NCBI GenBank assembly: GCA_019787685.1 | Contig: JAHNUO010000031.1 | Span: 124,001-188,000, forward strand | Origin: Chiua virens | Taxonomy: Eukaryota > Basidiomycota > Agaricomycetes > Boletales > Boletaceae | DNA length: 64,000 nt | Direction: 5' to 3' | Part shown: positions 23,284-35,115 of the stretch, in pieces | Layout: each line of letters begins with the position of its first letter | Numbering within the stretch: position 1 is the stretch's first letter | Made by a program: the position numbers and the translations under genes | The notes under the pieces: generated by a model | The model's input: only the letters and a program-made list of their open reading frames with translations | What the model was told of the DNA's origin: nothing | Databases searched by the model: none

Positions 23284-26200
23284 TTAAACGGCAGCCTCTC
23301 CAGAAATGCCATCACCTAAGTTTGCCTGTTCCAAAAGGTTCAAGTTAACATCTGAGTCCCCTTCGCCATCGCTTCTGCGGCGAAACTGAGCGAGAATGGA
23401 ACTGAAAAATCTTTTCGCTGATGGTCAATGACCATCCCAGCGCATACAGAGAATAGATTACTCACCCCACAAAAGGGACCTTCAATTGGGGGAAGAAGAG
23501 GATAACCAAAAGTAGGAGGGGGAATAAAACCGATGGTATAAGGTAGCTGAATTGGAATGCAAAGTGGAAGAAGAGGAAGGCCACCAAAAAGAGAAGGAAG
23601 AAGACCACCAAAAGGGGGCGTCGGGGGATCTCCAAGAACCCGAAGGTAACCTCAAGGACGGGGAGGTTAGTCAAGTAGTCGGAGACCGTCGAAAGGACGA
23701 CGATCACAAACAAGATGATCACCGTAAGGAAGTTGGAGAGCATAAGCATGAAGGATAAACACTGTGCACAAAAAGAAACTGACAAAAAGGATAACCAAAT
23801 GGAGCTGAACGTGGCGTATAAATAATCACAGTGCATGATGTATGGTGGAAGTGTTTCTTCTACGGATGCAAGTGTGCTCCCTGAATATTCCTCATTTATG
23901 GCCCTTATCGCCTCGTTGAGTATAGGCTGAACATCACCTTGATAATTGTTCAGCTTTTGTCCTCTAGAATGGGTGAAGGATACTAGAAACGATTTGTACC
24001 TAAGATTGGAGTTCTGACGTGCCACACTGACTTGTTCCGAAGTCGCTTGGGTAGATCTTTGACTGGCGAAATGTTCAGGTATGCATACATGTCAGGAAAA
24101 TATGTTTCCTCCCAATTTCTGTATTGTTTGAGATTGCGGATTTCCTTGCGGAATATTTCTAGAGTAGCACGGTGAGTATACATGCTTCGAGACACAACGA
24201 TGCCTAGATTCACCATTGTCAGATAGGACACGCAATACACAAACAGGACCGAGCATGTCACATAATCTGTGGCACTGGTCAGCACCCTGTGAGGAGAATA
24301 CAGGGCAACCACCTCGTATCCTCTGATTTGCTGTCGTCTGAAAGTAGGTTGACGACATCACCAATGCGAGCCTTGATGGTGTTCACACCGGATTCTACTC
24401 AAAGAGCCAGTGAAAATGCTCTCCTGTTCATCACTAGTACACCTACCTGTCAGAGCTAAGGCGGCAAAAACAGCCACCCCCTTCTTTTGGGTACTCCACT
24501 CGGAATCCTTCAGTTTCTCCAAACATTTACTGACCAGTTCTTCAGCCCAATCGTCATTTTTTTCTAAAAAGGTTTAGTAACAAGCCATACACTTGTGACA
24601 ATACATACCAATGCATTGCAAGAGGTCCGACCGCGGGTATGCCTGTTTCCCCCATATGTGTTTGTATTGGCCAACACACAGCTTTTCCTCGAGGACTTCC
24701 AGTAGATAGTGTCGTTTGAGCTTACCCTTGAATAAATCTGTGTGGTGCAGTCAACAGCATTATCATAGAATTCTCAGCGAGAAATCACCATCTTTCATGA
24801 ATTCGCCCAGGATCCAGTATCCCTCAATCTGACCTATCCAGTCGTCAAAGCAATCTTCCTTCAGCATATTAACAATGTGTTTGGGAACACGAGGATTCTG
24901 GTCTATCATTCTCTTGAAATCACCTTGTAAGTGGATGTCAGGCTAGTAGTACAACATGATCCCAAACATTCGGTCACTTACCATACTTACAACAGGTGAG
25001 TAAAGCATATGCAGCCAGTAATGAACTTCTGCGACTTGTCAACTGCTGGACAAAGGTGTCCAAGACTCTCCTTTCAAGAAGCCATACCCTCATAGTAGAA
25101 TCTGACAATCAATGAGGTTCAATGGTCAGCATGTACATGTACAACTTGAAACCTACTTTCACAGAGTTTGAGCAGTGTGAAGGTCGCGATGATCCGGTGG
25201 TTCTTATCGAGTGCATTGGAACTCGACATAAGGATATGGAGCATCTCTTCCTGTGTTCCACTGAGGTGTTCTTCGGCTTATTGACATTGCCAAGAATAGT
25301 CAATACATATACTATCAAATAATATGCACAAAATGCTCACTCGCAGGGAAAAGAATATCAAGAATCTGAGGGCTACCATCAATGTTCCACTGGATGGCAG
25401 TAAAGAGGAGACCAGCTTCAATTTGCCACTTCGGGAGATTTTTACAGAATTGCACTAAGTTACGACACCAAAAATTCATAGGAGGCTCACTGTATATTGC
25501 GTTACTCACCTTGCTCAGTCTCATTTCGTGCTGTGGTATGATTGTTGGACTACAAATTAACACAACATGAATACTGTGCTCACCTTCCCATGTCAAACGC
25601 AAGGAGAGCAATGCTTCTGCAGCAAGCATCCCGATATACCCTCTATTTTTCGCCAGTTCCTTCAGGCATGATTTCACATCTGAAGTAGCACAAAGGTCAC
25701 TGCCTATGTGCCATGCCAATTTAGCGAATGTCTACAAGTGGATTGATTAGATCACCTTGCGGAGTCCTGCTCAAGGCTTGAACTATGCGAAGCGCTGCAA
25801 CAAGATCCTTCCCGTCTTGCATATTGGATCCATAAGTCAATTGAGCACCCCAGTACAACTGTGGAGTAAAGGTGTCTCACCGTTCAGTTGTAACATCCAA
25901 GCAAGTCTGGATTGCGAATACCCAGCACAGTTCACTTTCAGTTCCTCGACAACAATATCTTTCTCGTGTTCTATTAAGCTATCAGTACTTTGACCGTGAC
26001 AATATTAGCAGCTAGTGCTCCTATCTGTAAGCTCACCGCATTCGACCAGGTCAGCAATAACCTCAGGCCAGCGCCCAAAGTGTTGTTCCGACCTAGAAAC
26101 CTCCATCTTCCCATCGAGTCGTTTCATGAGGCTACGTATCCGTTGTGGGGTCAGAAGCTGCTTTCGAAGCACTTTGTCACGGATGAGCGGGGGGAAAATA

Positions 26201-28385
26201 AATTCATTTTCCACATCGACGTGTTCCTCGAGCGCATGATTGAGCGCCAGAAGAAACCATTCACGGTCCATGGCGTCCGTGGTATCCAATGTGCCTTGCA
26301 TCCCTTCATGAACTTTTTTACGGAATAATTCAGCAATGACATTGTGACGGTGTCAGAGTAGATGACATACAAGCTACCCAGTAAGCAAAATATATGGCAA
26401 ACTCCATTGTCCCCCATTTGTTACGATATTCTTGCTGTCGTTGTATGATCTTCTTCAAAGTGTCTCGCATACCAGGCACCCGTACGACACATTCTTTACC
26501 TTGTTCCGAAAAATAGGATCATTCAAGTCAGGATGATGACGGAAAATCAGCTCACTGATCCGAAGCATATACAATAATTTGTTTGGGTGTGGGATTGGGT
26601 CTCTTTCAGAAGACTTGTCAAGCAATTGCTCAGCAAGTGTGTTGCTGAAGTTTGCAGGTTCCCATATTTCACTGTCTGCACTGGAAATACCATCAATCAG
26701 AAGATTTTTACGCCTGTGCAACATCCCAAGTAAAACACTGCTATGTATTCTCTGACCAGGGAAGATATAGGGACGCCGCGGCAAGCCAGAGCTAGTAGGT
26801 GCAGAGGTTAGTAACACAGATACTATGCGTGACAACACCAATCTCACCGCGGGTGATCTGGAGGCAATATTTGTGGTTCTAAGTACCTTATGCACCTGTG
26901 CATCATCTGAGTCAAGATACTGCCAATCTTGCATATGCAGTGCCAGTAGGGGATGCGGTGAGGCTGCCATGGACTGTTTGGGGTCAACATATGGATGAGG
27001 ATATTCCCCTGTAATATTAATCTCACCGCAGAAATCCAGGTAGAGTGAGATAAGGGAGTGAGATAAGGTTGTGTGCTCTAATGACATGCGCAGAGCTGAG
27101 GTCGAAGTGAACACGCGAGTCGGTGGACTTGGTACTAATCTCACCTCGGCTTATTTGAAGGCAAACTTCGTGAGGGCGAAAAATAGACGTCGTCTTGGAA
27201 ATGGATCAGCTCTGCTGGTCTCAAAACCAGACCCTTTTCAAATGCCTCGTGATGCATCCACAAGATTGACACATCTCCTAGGGGCACATGCAGGGGCCGG
27301 TGGGAGCGAAGTCGTGAAAGAAAACGTGCAACAAGACCGAAATTATCACTTGTTGATGTGTATATCAGTTCAGAAAGTCAAAAGTAGGCGAAGATTGCAA
27401 CACAACAATCAACTCGTGTTCAGAAAGATGAGGTGATGACGTACAGGTGACGAGTTCCTTCGAACCAAACTTCCTTGATGTCGCATGTGTTGATGTCACC
27501 TGCATCCTTGGCACTGAAATTCTCCGTGCCTTGCAAGTATTCCTTTCTCGCATGTGGTTGGTCCGTGTCAAGACCAAGCGCATGTCGAAAATAGCAAGCA
27601 TGCGCGGCGGATGAAATCAGGGGTACTTGACCTCTTTTGTATCTGGTTTGAGACAATGTATCCCTGTTCATAATGTGCTGACCTGCATCCGAGTCGACAT
27701 GAAACAGTAAAGTGATGCATACCAGATCCCCACAAAATGTACTCTTGCATCCTTCCAGCAGTCCTCATGATTGAACCGAATTGCATCCTGCCTGCTCTGG
27801 GGTGAGCATTGGGAACGGTTCAACCGGTAGAGATGATATGCCCTGTGACCAGTGTATCATCGGTATTACAAGAAAGAAGAGAACTCAACAATGCTCACAT
27901 TGCTATCTGACTCTTTGTCGGGTTTGGGCCACGTACCAGCCCTACCTATGGTGAATAGGAAGTGAATTGAACGCTCAACTAGTCCAGCGGAAACCCAATA
28001 AAGTGTTGAACACACCTCGTATATCATCCCGGCAACAATTCTGGCCTTCCGTGCGGCAAGATGAGAACCTGACCAAGTTTCCATCAGATATCAAATCCTT
28101 ACTGTTACGGACAAAGAAATAAGACTCACCAAATAGATATATCTGGTCCCCCGGACAATAGTTACTTGCTAACCAAGAATATGCGTCTTGTACAGCATTC
28201 CGTGTTGGTCTGTGGGACGTTGATACGTGTGCTTGTATTATTCACTGAGAGAGACTGACCGCATATAGACAGCATATTTTAGCTGACTGGGGATATATCC
28301 TATCTCGTTCTTTTCGGTTGTGGCATCAAATATGCTTCGTACATTCTGATCATTGAACTTGAACTTTTTCGCAAAATAATTCACC
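23284..28385 (-). CDS. Tle1-like (DUF2235) hydrolase with membrane domain, copy 2
   Basis: Unit 2 copy of 9,916-15,065 with the same exon order. It keeps NYCPGDQIYLFG, ARIVAGMIYEVGL, EVWFEGT, PGQRIHSS, the helical exons (e.g. DREWFLLALNHALEEHV) and the membrane exon near 23,462-24,000. The C-terminal tail reads DGEGDSDVN and ends at TAA 23284. The serine elbow is altered further (GSHLAA). Small deletions remove codons in the membrane exon, and the donor after ATTEKN that reads GTTAGG in copy 1 reads GATAGG here, so the most 5' exon may no longer splice. It could be functional with a shorter N-terminus or decaying. Confidence 0.5.
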
Positions 28386-29450
28386 ATGTCAGCGAGATGC
28401 ACAGGTGGTTCAATGAGAGCCCACCGATAGTGAACGAATGAAGGCCTATTGTGTCAGAGAATATTTCCCTGGGTCAGCAAGAAGTGCAAATCTATTTGAT
28501 GAGGGAACCTACTAAAAACATCACGAAGCCAGCTAACTGTGTCATGCAGTAGTTTTCTCCGTTAGCTAAATGTACAGATCGACTTGAAAAAAACCAACAC
28601 TGTAAAAGACTGGAGACGGGATCTGCCAGATTCTAAGTCGGCATTGCCAGAGTAAATCTATGTCAGTATAAAGCGCAGGTCGATTTGGGGATAACCTACT
28701 AGCACAATTGGTGGTAAGGACCAAATCAGTGTTACCAAAGAGTAGTTCTCTGCGTCACCAGGAAGTACGGATGCATTCAATTAGAAAACTCACATACTCC
28801 TCAAGCTAACCCCGGTAAGCCGGCCCGGGTGTTGCCAACAAGTAATTTTCCATGTTAGCAAGCCACACAGATCAATCCAGCAAACAAACCTACGACGGAG
28901 GAAAAGAGCACCTTTATAGAGTATATAATTGTATCAGCAAGCAAACATTGTCCGACGAAAAAAAAAAAACCAACAAGAGTGCTTAATAAAAGGGAAGCAG
29001 GCTGCATCAATGACCAGTTTCTACTTCAGCAGTGAGTACGATTTTTTGGAAAAAGAAACTCACAGAAACCACAATGATTAAGAAAGGTAAAATCCGCTGG
29101 GTGATCGAACAGTTTTCTGAGTCAGTCAGAAACACAAATGCGTGCAGAGACCCTCAACTTGACTGAATTTTTGAGAAGTAGAATGCCGCCAATCACGTGT
29201 ATTGTAGATACACACAACAAGATTTCTTCTCTCGTTAGATGGTTGTAGATTGCACGTATGGCATGGCGGTGGGCCATAGTGATCGTATTCATCAGACGGG
29301 ACTTGAATAGCCATTCCAGGGAGACTGAAAGAAGTTGAAGACGGGTGAATGAAGCAATTTGAAAACCTGCATAATTGCGTTGGAATGTGTCAGGACCATC
29401 TGAGCGATAAGAAATGATTGTCGGATGGAGACGACTTACTAATAGGAAAG
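28386..29450. repeat. Degenerate short direct repeats upstream of DUF2235 gene, copy 2
   Basis: Same series of units as at 15,066-16,100, with landmarks near 28,470, 28,530, 28,635, 28,725, 28,815 and 29,010. One unit carries an 8 bp insertion (GCCGGCCCGGG). RRNLVVCI is present near 29,240 on the minus strand. Confidence 0.45.
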
Positions 29451-30090
29451 GGGGAGAGTATCGAGCTGGTAGTTGTACAGAGAAAAGAAGAAAACGAGGA
29501 TAACACGACTGGCCACGTCTCTTAAGCCTTGTATATAGGTGTCCGGGTGGACTCGGAGTTCTTCGAAGAATGTCAGGAATTCTCTTTCCCGACTTCTCCT
29601 GAACTCGCCCCGCATCTACCCAACTCGCCCCGCGTCTACCCGCAATGTTCCTTTCTACTATAGTATCCCTCAGACTCTTGCATTCCCCTACATCATGTAT
29701 TGACATGTCTGCATTCTATTTGGATCACGAAGCGTATGACCCTCGAGTATATAGTAAGACCCACCTCGTCACGTACGACCCTTTCATAGTACTTGTGCCA
29801 CGAATCACACGGTAGACTGGCCCCACGTGGGGAATATCTGTCCCGGGTAGATCCCACTAAGTTTGATCAAGTTGCCGTCCCATTCCGAGTCCATGCAACA
29901 TGTGCATGAACATTAACGCCTATTAGATTAGGCAGATGAGAAGTGTTTCAGGATGCGCATCTATTGCCATGCCACATTCAACCGGGTTCGCGTCCAGTTA
30001 CTAGGAGCCTGAGTCGAAAGCTCACCGTCACGCCGGGTGGCCATTTACCCAGCCGTTTGACGCGGATCTACGAACGATCTGTGGGGATGT
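29450..30090. other. Partly unit-specific spacer, nothing recognised
   Basis: The first part matches unit 1 to about 16,215. The segment 29,600-30,080 has no clear counterpart in unit 1, then similarity resumes at GCCGAGGGCCATTCGCC near 30,106 (unit 1 16,232). No gene is visible in the extra DNA. Confidence 0.45.
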
Positions 30091-30784
30091 CTCCTTACCA
30101 ACGTGCCGAGGGCCATTCGCCGTTGGGCCAACAGAGATCCCAGCGATTTGTAGGTCCGAGGGTGGGTTCTCTTGCCACCTCCGTGATACGCCTGGTTTCG
30201 GACGCGTCCCGTCGTCTCCCTCGTTCACCGCCTCACGCCCGCCCGTGCCGTGCCATCCAAGCGGATCCCCGCGGATGCCCATCCGGCCTGCTTCAGGCCC
30301 GGCAACGCACGATGCTCCTCGAACGACAACCCAAAGACCATTTCAGGGATTTACTGTACGCCTGTCCTCGGAAAGTCAGCCAAGCCAAACTCGCGTCGTA
30401 CGTCGACGGACAGCCTGATATGCATGATCATATGGGCGAACGAGGACATACCTCGGAGCCTTGAGCGTGATCTGCCTCTGATCGATGATCCACCAGCGCG
30501 AACAACGTATGATCGTACGTCAAGTTCACTCTCATCCCCGCCTCGCCACCGCCACCCCCGGCATCCGACGTATCGTTCCTGCCCCTATCGGCGCCACGTG
30601 TATCCCGACCGTCTCCTCGTTTAGCTCGATTTTCAGGACATGGTCCACTGCTCAGATGGTACCATAGGTACATGATTTTTTATTCTCAAATCTCTCAGAA
30701 TAGTACCTCCCAACATTTCAGGAAGTTCGACGTGGCAAACCCGTACCTAGCCCACCCTTTCCATACATCATTACATCCCCCCAA
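30091..30784 (-). pseudogene. Gene fragments of unknown family, copy 2
   Basis: Counterpart of 16,232-16,924, with GMRVNLTYDHTLFALVDHR near 30,500 and ISVGPTANGPRHVGKE near 30,130. Small indels relative to copy 1 shift frames. No complete gene. Confidence 0.35.
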
Positions 30785-31640
30785 ACCTGCTCCACGTGTT
30801 ATTCATGCATGCTAACGCGAGCGGCAGGCACAAAATGTCGTCCGTTTGCGCTCGAGAATGTCCCCGCGCATGTCCCCCCTACACACCGAGAGTCTGGGTG
30901 GTCCAAATTCAGCTTACCCCAAAACGCGTGTCAGTCGTTCAGATAGCATGAACGCCATAGGCACAAGCTGTCGTTCTGGCATGTCCCCCGCGTCAGAATA
31001 CTCACCCCAGTCTGTCGTCCTTGCCGACTGTGAACATGATCCCCTTTCGCGAAACATGAATGCCAATGATAGGCACATGAGACTTGAATTTCCCGGCCAT
31101 GCGATATTCATCCCGACTCGCGTCCACCCAGTTAGGAGTCCGTCCAAACCCCATCGATTGCCGTGTGGATTTAAAAACGATCGGAGGAGGTATCTCCCTG
31201 CCCGCGTGCGATGATCGGGGGACACTGCCAGGCTGTGCGTGTCACGGCAGGGCGTTGAAGGGGGCTTCGCCGCTGGGTCAATAGAGACCCCAGCGATCTG
31301 CAAGTGAATGTGGTATGCAGGGCCGGGGGTGGGTTTACCGAAGCGAAATGGAATAATCATGTCTATGATCATGCCACCCACCCCCTCTCACCTTTTTGGA
31401 GAAGAGGCGTGCACGTTTTTCTGTACACGACCGAGAGATAAGACAGCCTGTCAGCGACCTGATCTCGAGTCATGTACATGTGTGAGCGAGAGTGTCAATG
31501 GGAACAGTACCTCGTGTCGTTATCACTCCCGGGCGTGGCCGTGAGAAAACAAGGCGTTCTCCTATGAGTACATAGCGGTTTCACTGTGCGTTGCCGAATA
31601 TAGACGGGACGAGCCCACGGGTGACAACGTGCGGTGCCCG
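30785..31640 (+). repeat. Dispersed repeat R, copy 4
   Basis: Nearly identical to copy 2 but it continues past GACGAGCCC (31,608-31,616) into ACGGGTGAC, like copy 1 near 9,507. It therefore shows the repeat end that was present before duplication. Confidence 0.6.
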
Positions 31641-31735
31641 GGGATGTCGGTGCCCGTCGTCAAGACCGTGGGCGCGGGGCCGTGCACAGGGATATAGAGA
31701 CATCCACGACGAGTCGCACCTGCATCCTTCCACCC

Positions 31736-32524
31736 ATGAGCTACCCATCGTCGCAAAACAGGACGGGACACATCCCGGCCCTGTCGTTTACATCCACGCC
31801 CGCGTCGTCCTCGCCGACGCTCAACATTTCGTTTGACCGGGGTGACGTCACGCCACCACCGCCGCTGTGGCCACACCGGTTGTCGGCGTCGTTTTCGGCG
31901 ATGGCAGATCAGATCGCGGCTGCGTCGCAAGCGCTGGCGTTAGTGCCCTCGACTGCGTTTAGCGGGTCTGATCTGAGCAACGAATTGAGTGGGCTCAAGA
32001 GCCGGATGGAGGGGATCGAGCAGATGCAGGAACGGATGATGGCCGAGTTTGAGGCGCTCAAGACGCAGTTTACGACGCTGGATACGGGTGCGACGGTCAA
32101 CGGGGTCTCCCAGGGCGAGGGCGGCAAGTTGGAAGCGCTCGAGAAAAAGGTGGACGAGTTGGCAGAGACGGTCAAGCTCGAGTGGGTATGGTTCGTTTGT
32201 GAGCGGGGCTGGTGCTGAGAGAACCGCAGTCAACAGCGGTTACCTGTGCGTCTGCATAATTCGCGTGCGACGATCATGAAGGCGTCGCTCAAGACGCCGG
32301 TTGCATCGAATGGCAAACCCGTCGCTGGATTCCCGTTGACACGGGGGGAATTTGAGCACATCACTAGTGAGTCAAGTCAGTGACACACACACGAGTACTA
32401 ACCCGCTGCAGAGGAACGCTACGAAGCGTTGTTAAAAGGATACGGAATGTCACTGAAAGGCGATACCGAGGCGAAGCGAGACGCGCTTCGGCTATTTGCG
32501 GGTATCCCACACGACGGACAGTGA
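31736..32524 (+). CDS. Small coiled-coil protein of unknown function
   Basis: Three exons: 31,736-32,185, 32,237-32,366 and 32,412-32,524. Introns are GTATGG...ACAG and GTGAGT...GCAG. The start chosen is ATG 31736 (MSYPSSQNR); an in-frame ATG at 31,634 is possible. The middle is a heptad-rich helix (LSNELSGLKSRMEGIEQM, later LEALEKKVDELAETV), so dimerisation by coiled coil is likely. The C-terminus is compact: VAGFPLTRGEFEHIT, then LKGYGMSLKGD and LRLFAGIPHDGQ. I do not know the family. It lies just right of the duplication and is intact. Confidence 0.7.
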
Positions 32525-32614
32525 TGACATCATATATAGATTAGATTACGTCATACAAGGGAGCGGATCGAGAAAAATATCAAACAAATCTTTCGAAAAA
32601 AACAAAACAATGGG

Positions 32615-33412
32615 ATGCCAATCAGACACCTCTTATTCCGTTCCCTGATGATTCCTCCGCGTTCGCCCGTACACGTCCTCCTCGACGACAACGCCCAGTG
32701 GGCCCATGCGCTCGACGACGCCGAGCCCGGCTTTTTCGCGAGATCAGCGCTCGGCCAGTCGCCCAAGGTCAGTCTCATCGTACCACAGCGACCCCACGCT
32801 GACATCCCACAGGTCCTCTGGATCGGATGTGCCGACTCGCGCGTCCCCGAGTCCGTCATCACGGGCGCACGTCCAGGTGACATTTTCGTCCACCGCAACG
32901 TCGCCAAGTAAGTCCCCATGTCATTCCATGTATCCGTGCTCAGCCAGATCAGCCAAGTCCACCCAGACGACGACAGCGCGCAGGCCGTGCTCACCTATGG
33001 CGTCGAAACCGTTGGCGTCGAACACGGTATGTCCCCCGTTGCGTGTCGCGCGCATATACCCACCCACCGCAGTCGTCTTGGCCGGACATACGCGCTGCGG
33101 AGGCGCAGAAGCCTGTTATCAGTCAGCCCGCTCTAGCGCCGATACCCCCTCGACACCCCTTTCGCGCTGGCTGACCCCCCTCATCAGCCTTGTCAAGTCC
33201 CTCGATCTTTCCAACACGACACCCGCGTCGGCGCTCGACTTGATCGTGCACGAAAATGTGAAGCGCCAGGTCCAGAACATCTGTGATGCCGAGCCTATCA
33301 AAAGGCCTGGGCTGATGGCAAGCAGGTCTGGGTCCACGGTTGGGTCTACGACTTGGCCTCGGGCCGGATCAAGGATCTGGGCATCTCCCGAGGACCTGAG
33401 AAGCAAGCATGA
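32615..33412 (+). CDS. Beta-class carbonic anhydrase, frame broken near 3' end
   Basis: Zinc enzyme converting CO2 and bicarbonate. Exons are 32,615-32,767, 32,813-32,907, 32,953-33,026 and 33,073-33,412. [14 protein letters not shown] gives the first zinc Cys and the Asp-Arg pair; [13 protein letters not shown] gives the zinc His and second Cys. PGDIFVHRN and [11 protein letters not shown] are also typical. After EPIK at 33,299-33,305 (AAAAGG) the frame that encodes the expected [17 protein letters not shown] tail lies one base away; a five-A run would restore it. Read as given, the protein instead ends with an unrelated tail at 33,473. I give the end of the expected frame (TGA 33,410-33,412). 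It converges with the Rho4-type gene 131 bp away. Confidence 0.88.
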
Positions 33413-33543
33413 GGATAGACTAGAGATACTTGTATGCACAACACTGTCCGAATCAATCATAACTATACGTTGAACAAAAAGTAAAACACATCAGAAAAAG
33501 ACATGAACGAAACGAAATATCAGACAGAGATCATCAATCATCA

Positions 33544-34734
33544 TCAACACACTACACAGCACTTCCACCCACCGCCCGTCTCACCGCCCTGCCTCTCTCG
33601 ATACCGATACCCACCCGCTGTCCCAGATGGTACACCCTCCCGCATCAACATACTCGCCCGCGTCGCCGCCTCGAACACGTCGTCCACGCCCTCAATCTTG
33701 AGCGCAGAACATTCCTTGTACGCACGCGCCCCAATCTCGCTCGCAACCCGCTCCGCCTGCGCGCGCGATACATACTTGCCAATGTCCGGCGAATTCGGCG
33801 GCGGACGTAGGTCCGCTTTACACCCCACAAGCAGAATCGGAATCGTCGGTCCGCATATATTCCTCACCTCTTCAATCCACTGCGGCACGTTCAGTAGCCA
33901 TACCCTCCAAGAACCAAGACGCCCACCTTGACAGACACGTTTTCGAGCGAGTCTGGCGTATCGATCGCAAACGCGATCAAAATGACGTGCGATTTCGAAT
34001 ACGAAAGCGGTCGTAGACGCTGTCCATACAGTCCAGTCACGCCTCGTCCATGCAACACGGCCACGTACCTCGTACTCTTCCTGTCCACTATGTCCTCGTC
34101 AGAGACGCGCCGCAGCAACACGAAATGCACGCACGCAGTATCCCACAACGCCAACTGAACCGGTTTCCCATCCAACCGAATCTCCGCCACGTAATTCTCA
34201 AAAATGGCTGAGAAGAAAAAATTCAGTACGTTCCCCACTACCACAACGCGACTGCGCGGGCCGGGGCCACTTACTCGGTTGCTACTCTCCCGTCGAACCG
34301 AGTTGGAACCGAAGCACAGACGACCGCGGCAGAGGGGCGAGAGAAACCGAAGCAGATGAAGCACGGCCATAGGAAAAACGGGCGCGATATCCGGTCAGTC
34401 TAAACCCTCTCCGGTAAATCAACACGGGAGAACCACAGCACTCACGTATTCCTTGGGAAACTCGCCCAGCGCAAACGAACACAGCAGTGAGGTCTTGCCA
34501 CACGCACCTGAATGCGCCCGCCAGAAATCACACATGACAGCGGAGGCGACATCGCGATTGGCCCCACATCAACAAGACAGGACAGACACGAGGACGATCA
34601 GCGACGGTGACACACACAACCAGGCCACTCACCATCACCGACAATGACGAGTTTTCTCCGAATCTGGGACGTGGTCGCTCAGCGTGTCCTCAGACGCCAC
34701 AACGGACACAACCTACCGGGTTTTGAGACGACAT
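33544..34734 (-). CDS. rho4: Rho4-type small GTPase
   Basis: Membrane-bound switch protein acting in cell-wall growth and septation. Eight exons (34734-34717, 34663-34633, 34507-34446, 34281-34275, 34207-34135, 34087-34069, 34019-33927, 33879-33544) sum to 639 nt, 212 residues with no frame break. GTP motifs seen: VGDGACGKTS (P loop), PTIFENY (switch I Thr), WDTAGQEEYERLRPLSY (switch II), VGCKADL in place of NKxD, and ECSALK. The C-terminus KCCVVC ends in a CAAX box for prenylation, with a neighbouring Cys. The block [19 protein letters not shown] fits Rho4 better than Rho1 or Cdc42. Exon 4 is only 7 nt and exon 6 only 19 nt. The first start codon fits the family length. Confidence 0.92.
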
Positions 34735-35115
34735 GATGCGCGCTTGCAAACGTGAAACGAAAAAAAGAGACTTGAGACCTGCGATCACGTCGATGCTACC
34801 ACCACCACCGACGGCGACGACGACAACAAGGAAGAAGGGAAAAGAGAAAGAAGAGAGGGACTGAGTGGTGAGAAGGAAAGAGAGGGTTGGTCACAACAAG
34901 CCACTCGGTGGATGCTGCCGCAGCTCTTTCGGCACCTGCCCACTGCCAATGACACCACAATCATTACGTAACACACATCGCCTCCTCTCGCGCTGCTCCG
35001 GTCTCGGTCTCGTATAGCCGGGAAAAATCAAGTTAATTAGAGAACATGAATGTACAACAATAGCGTGGGTGTAAGAAAAAAGCGCTTGAATGGGTATGCG
35101 ACACAGCACCGTGTC
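34735..35115. other. Intergenic: Rho4 promoter region
   Basis: Spacer upstream of the Rho4-type gene and downstream of the acyl-CoA synthetase stop. A purine-rich run of about 70 bases lies at 34,827-34,887 (CT-rich on the gene strand), as is common upstream of fungal genes. No other gene seen. Confidence 0.45.

Larger units (their letters stand above)
17770..31616. repeat. Tandem segmental duplication, unit 2
   Basis: Direct repeat of 1,676-17,769. It starts with GGAGGATGCATAG, matching GGAGGATGGATAG at 1,676-1,688, and ends at GACGAGCCC 31,616, matching 17,769. It has lost DNA equivalent to about 2,976-3,911, a 54 bp piece near 4,190-4,243, and 4,872-8,538 (replaced by filler at 19,955-20,173). 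It has gained 21,393-23,130. Long stretches stay nearly identical to unit 1, with scattered point changes and small indels, so the copy is not extremely recent. Confidence 0.9.

Noticed and set aside
31308..31640. Repeat R as an LTR retrotransposon end
   Set aside because: No TG...CA ends, primer-binding site, or gag/pol coding sequence seen near any copy.
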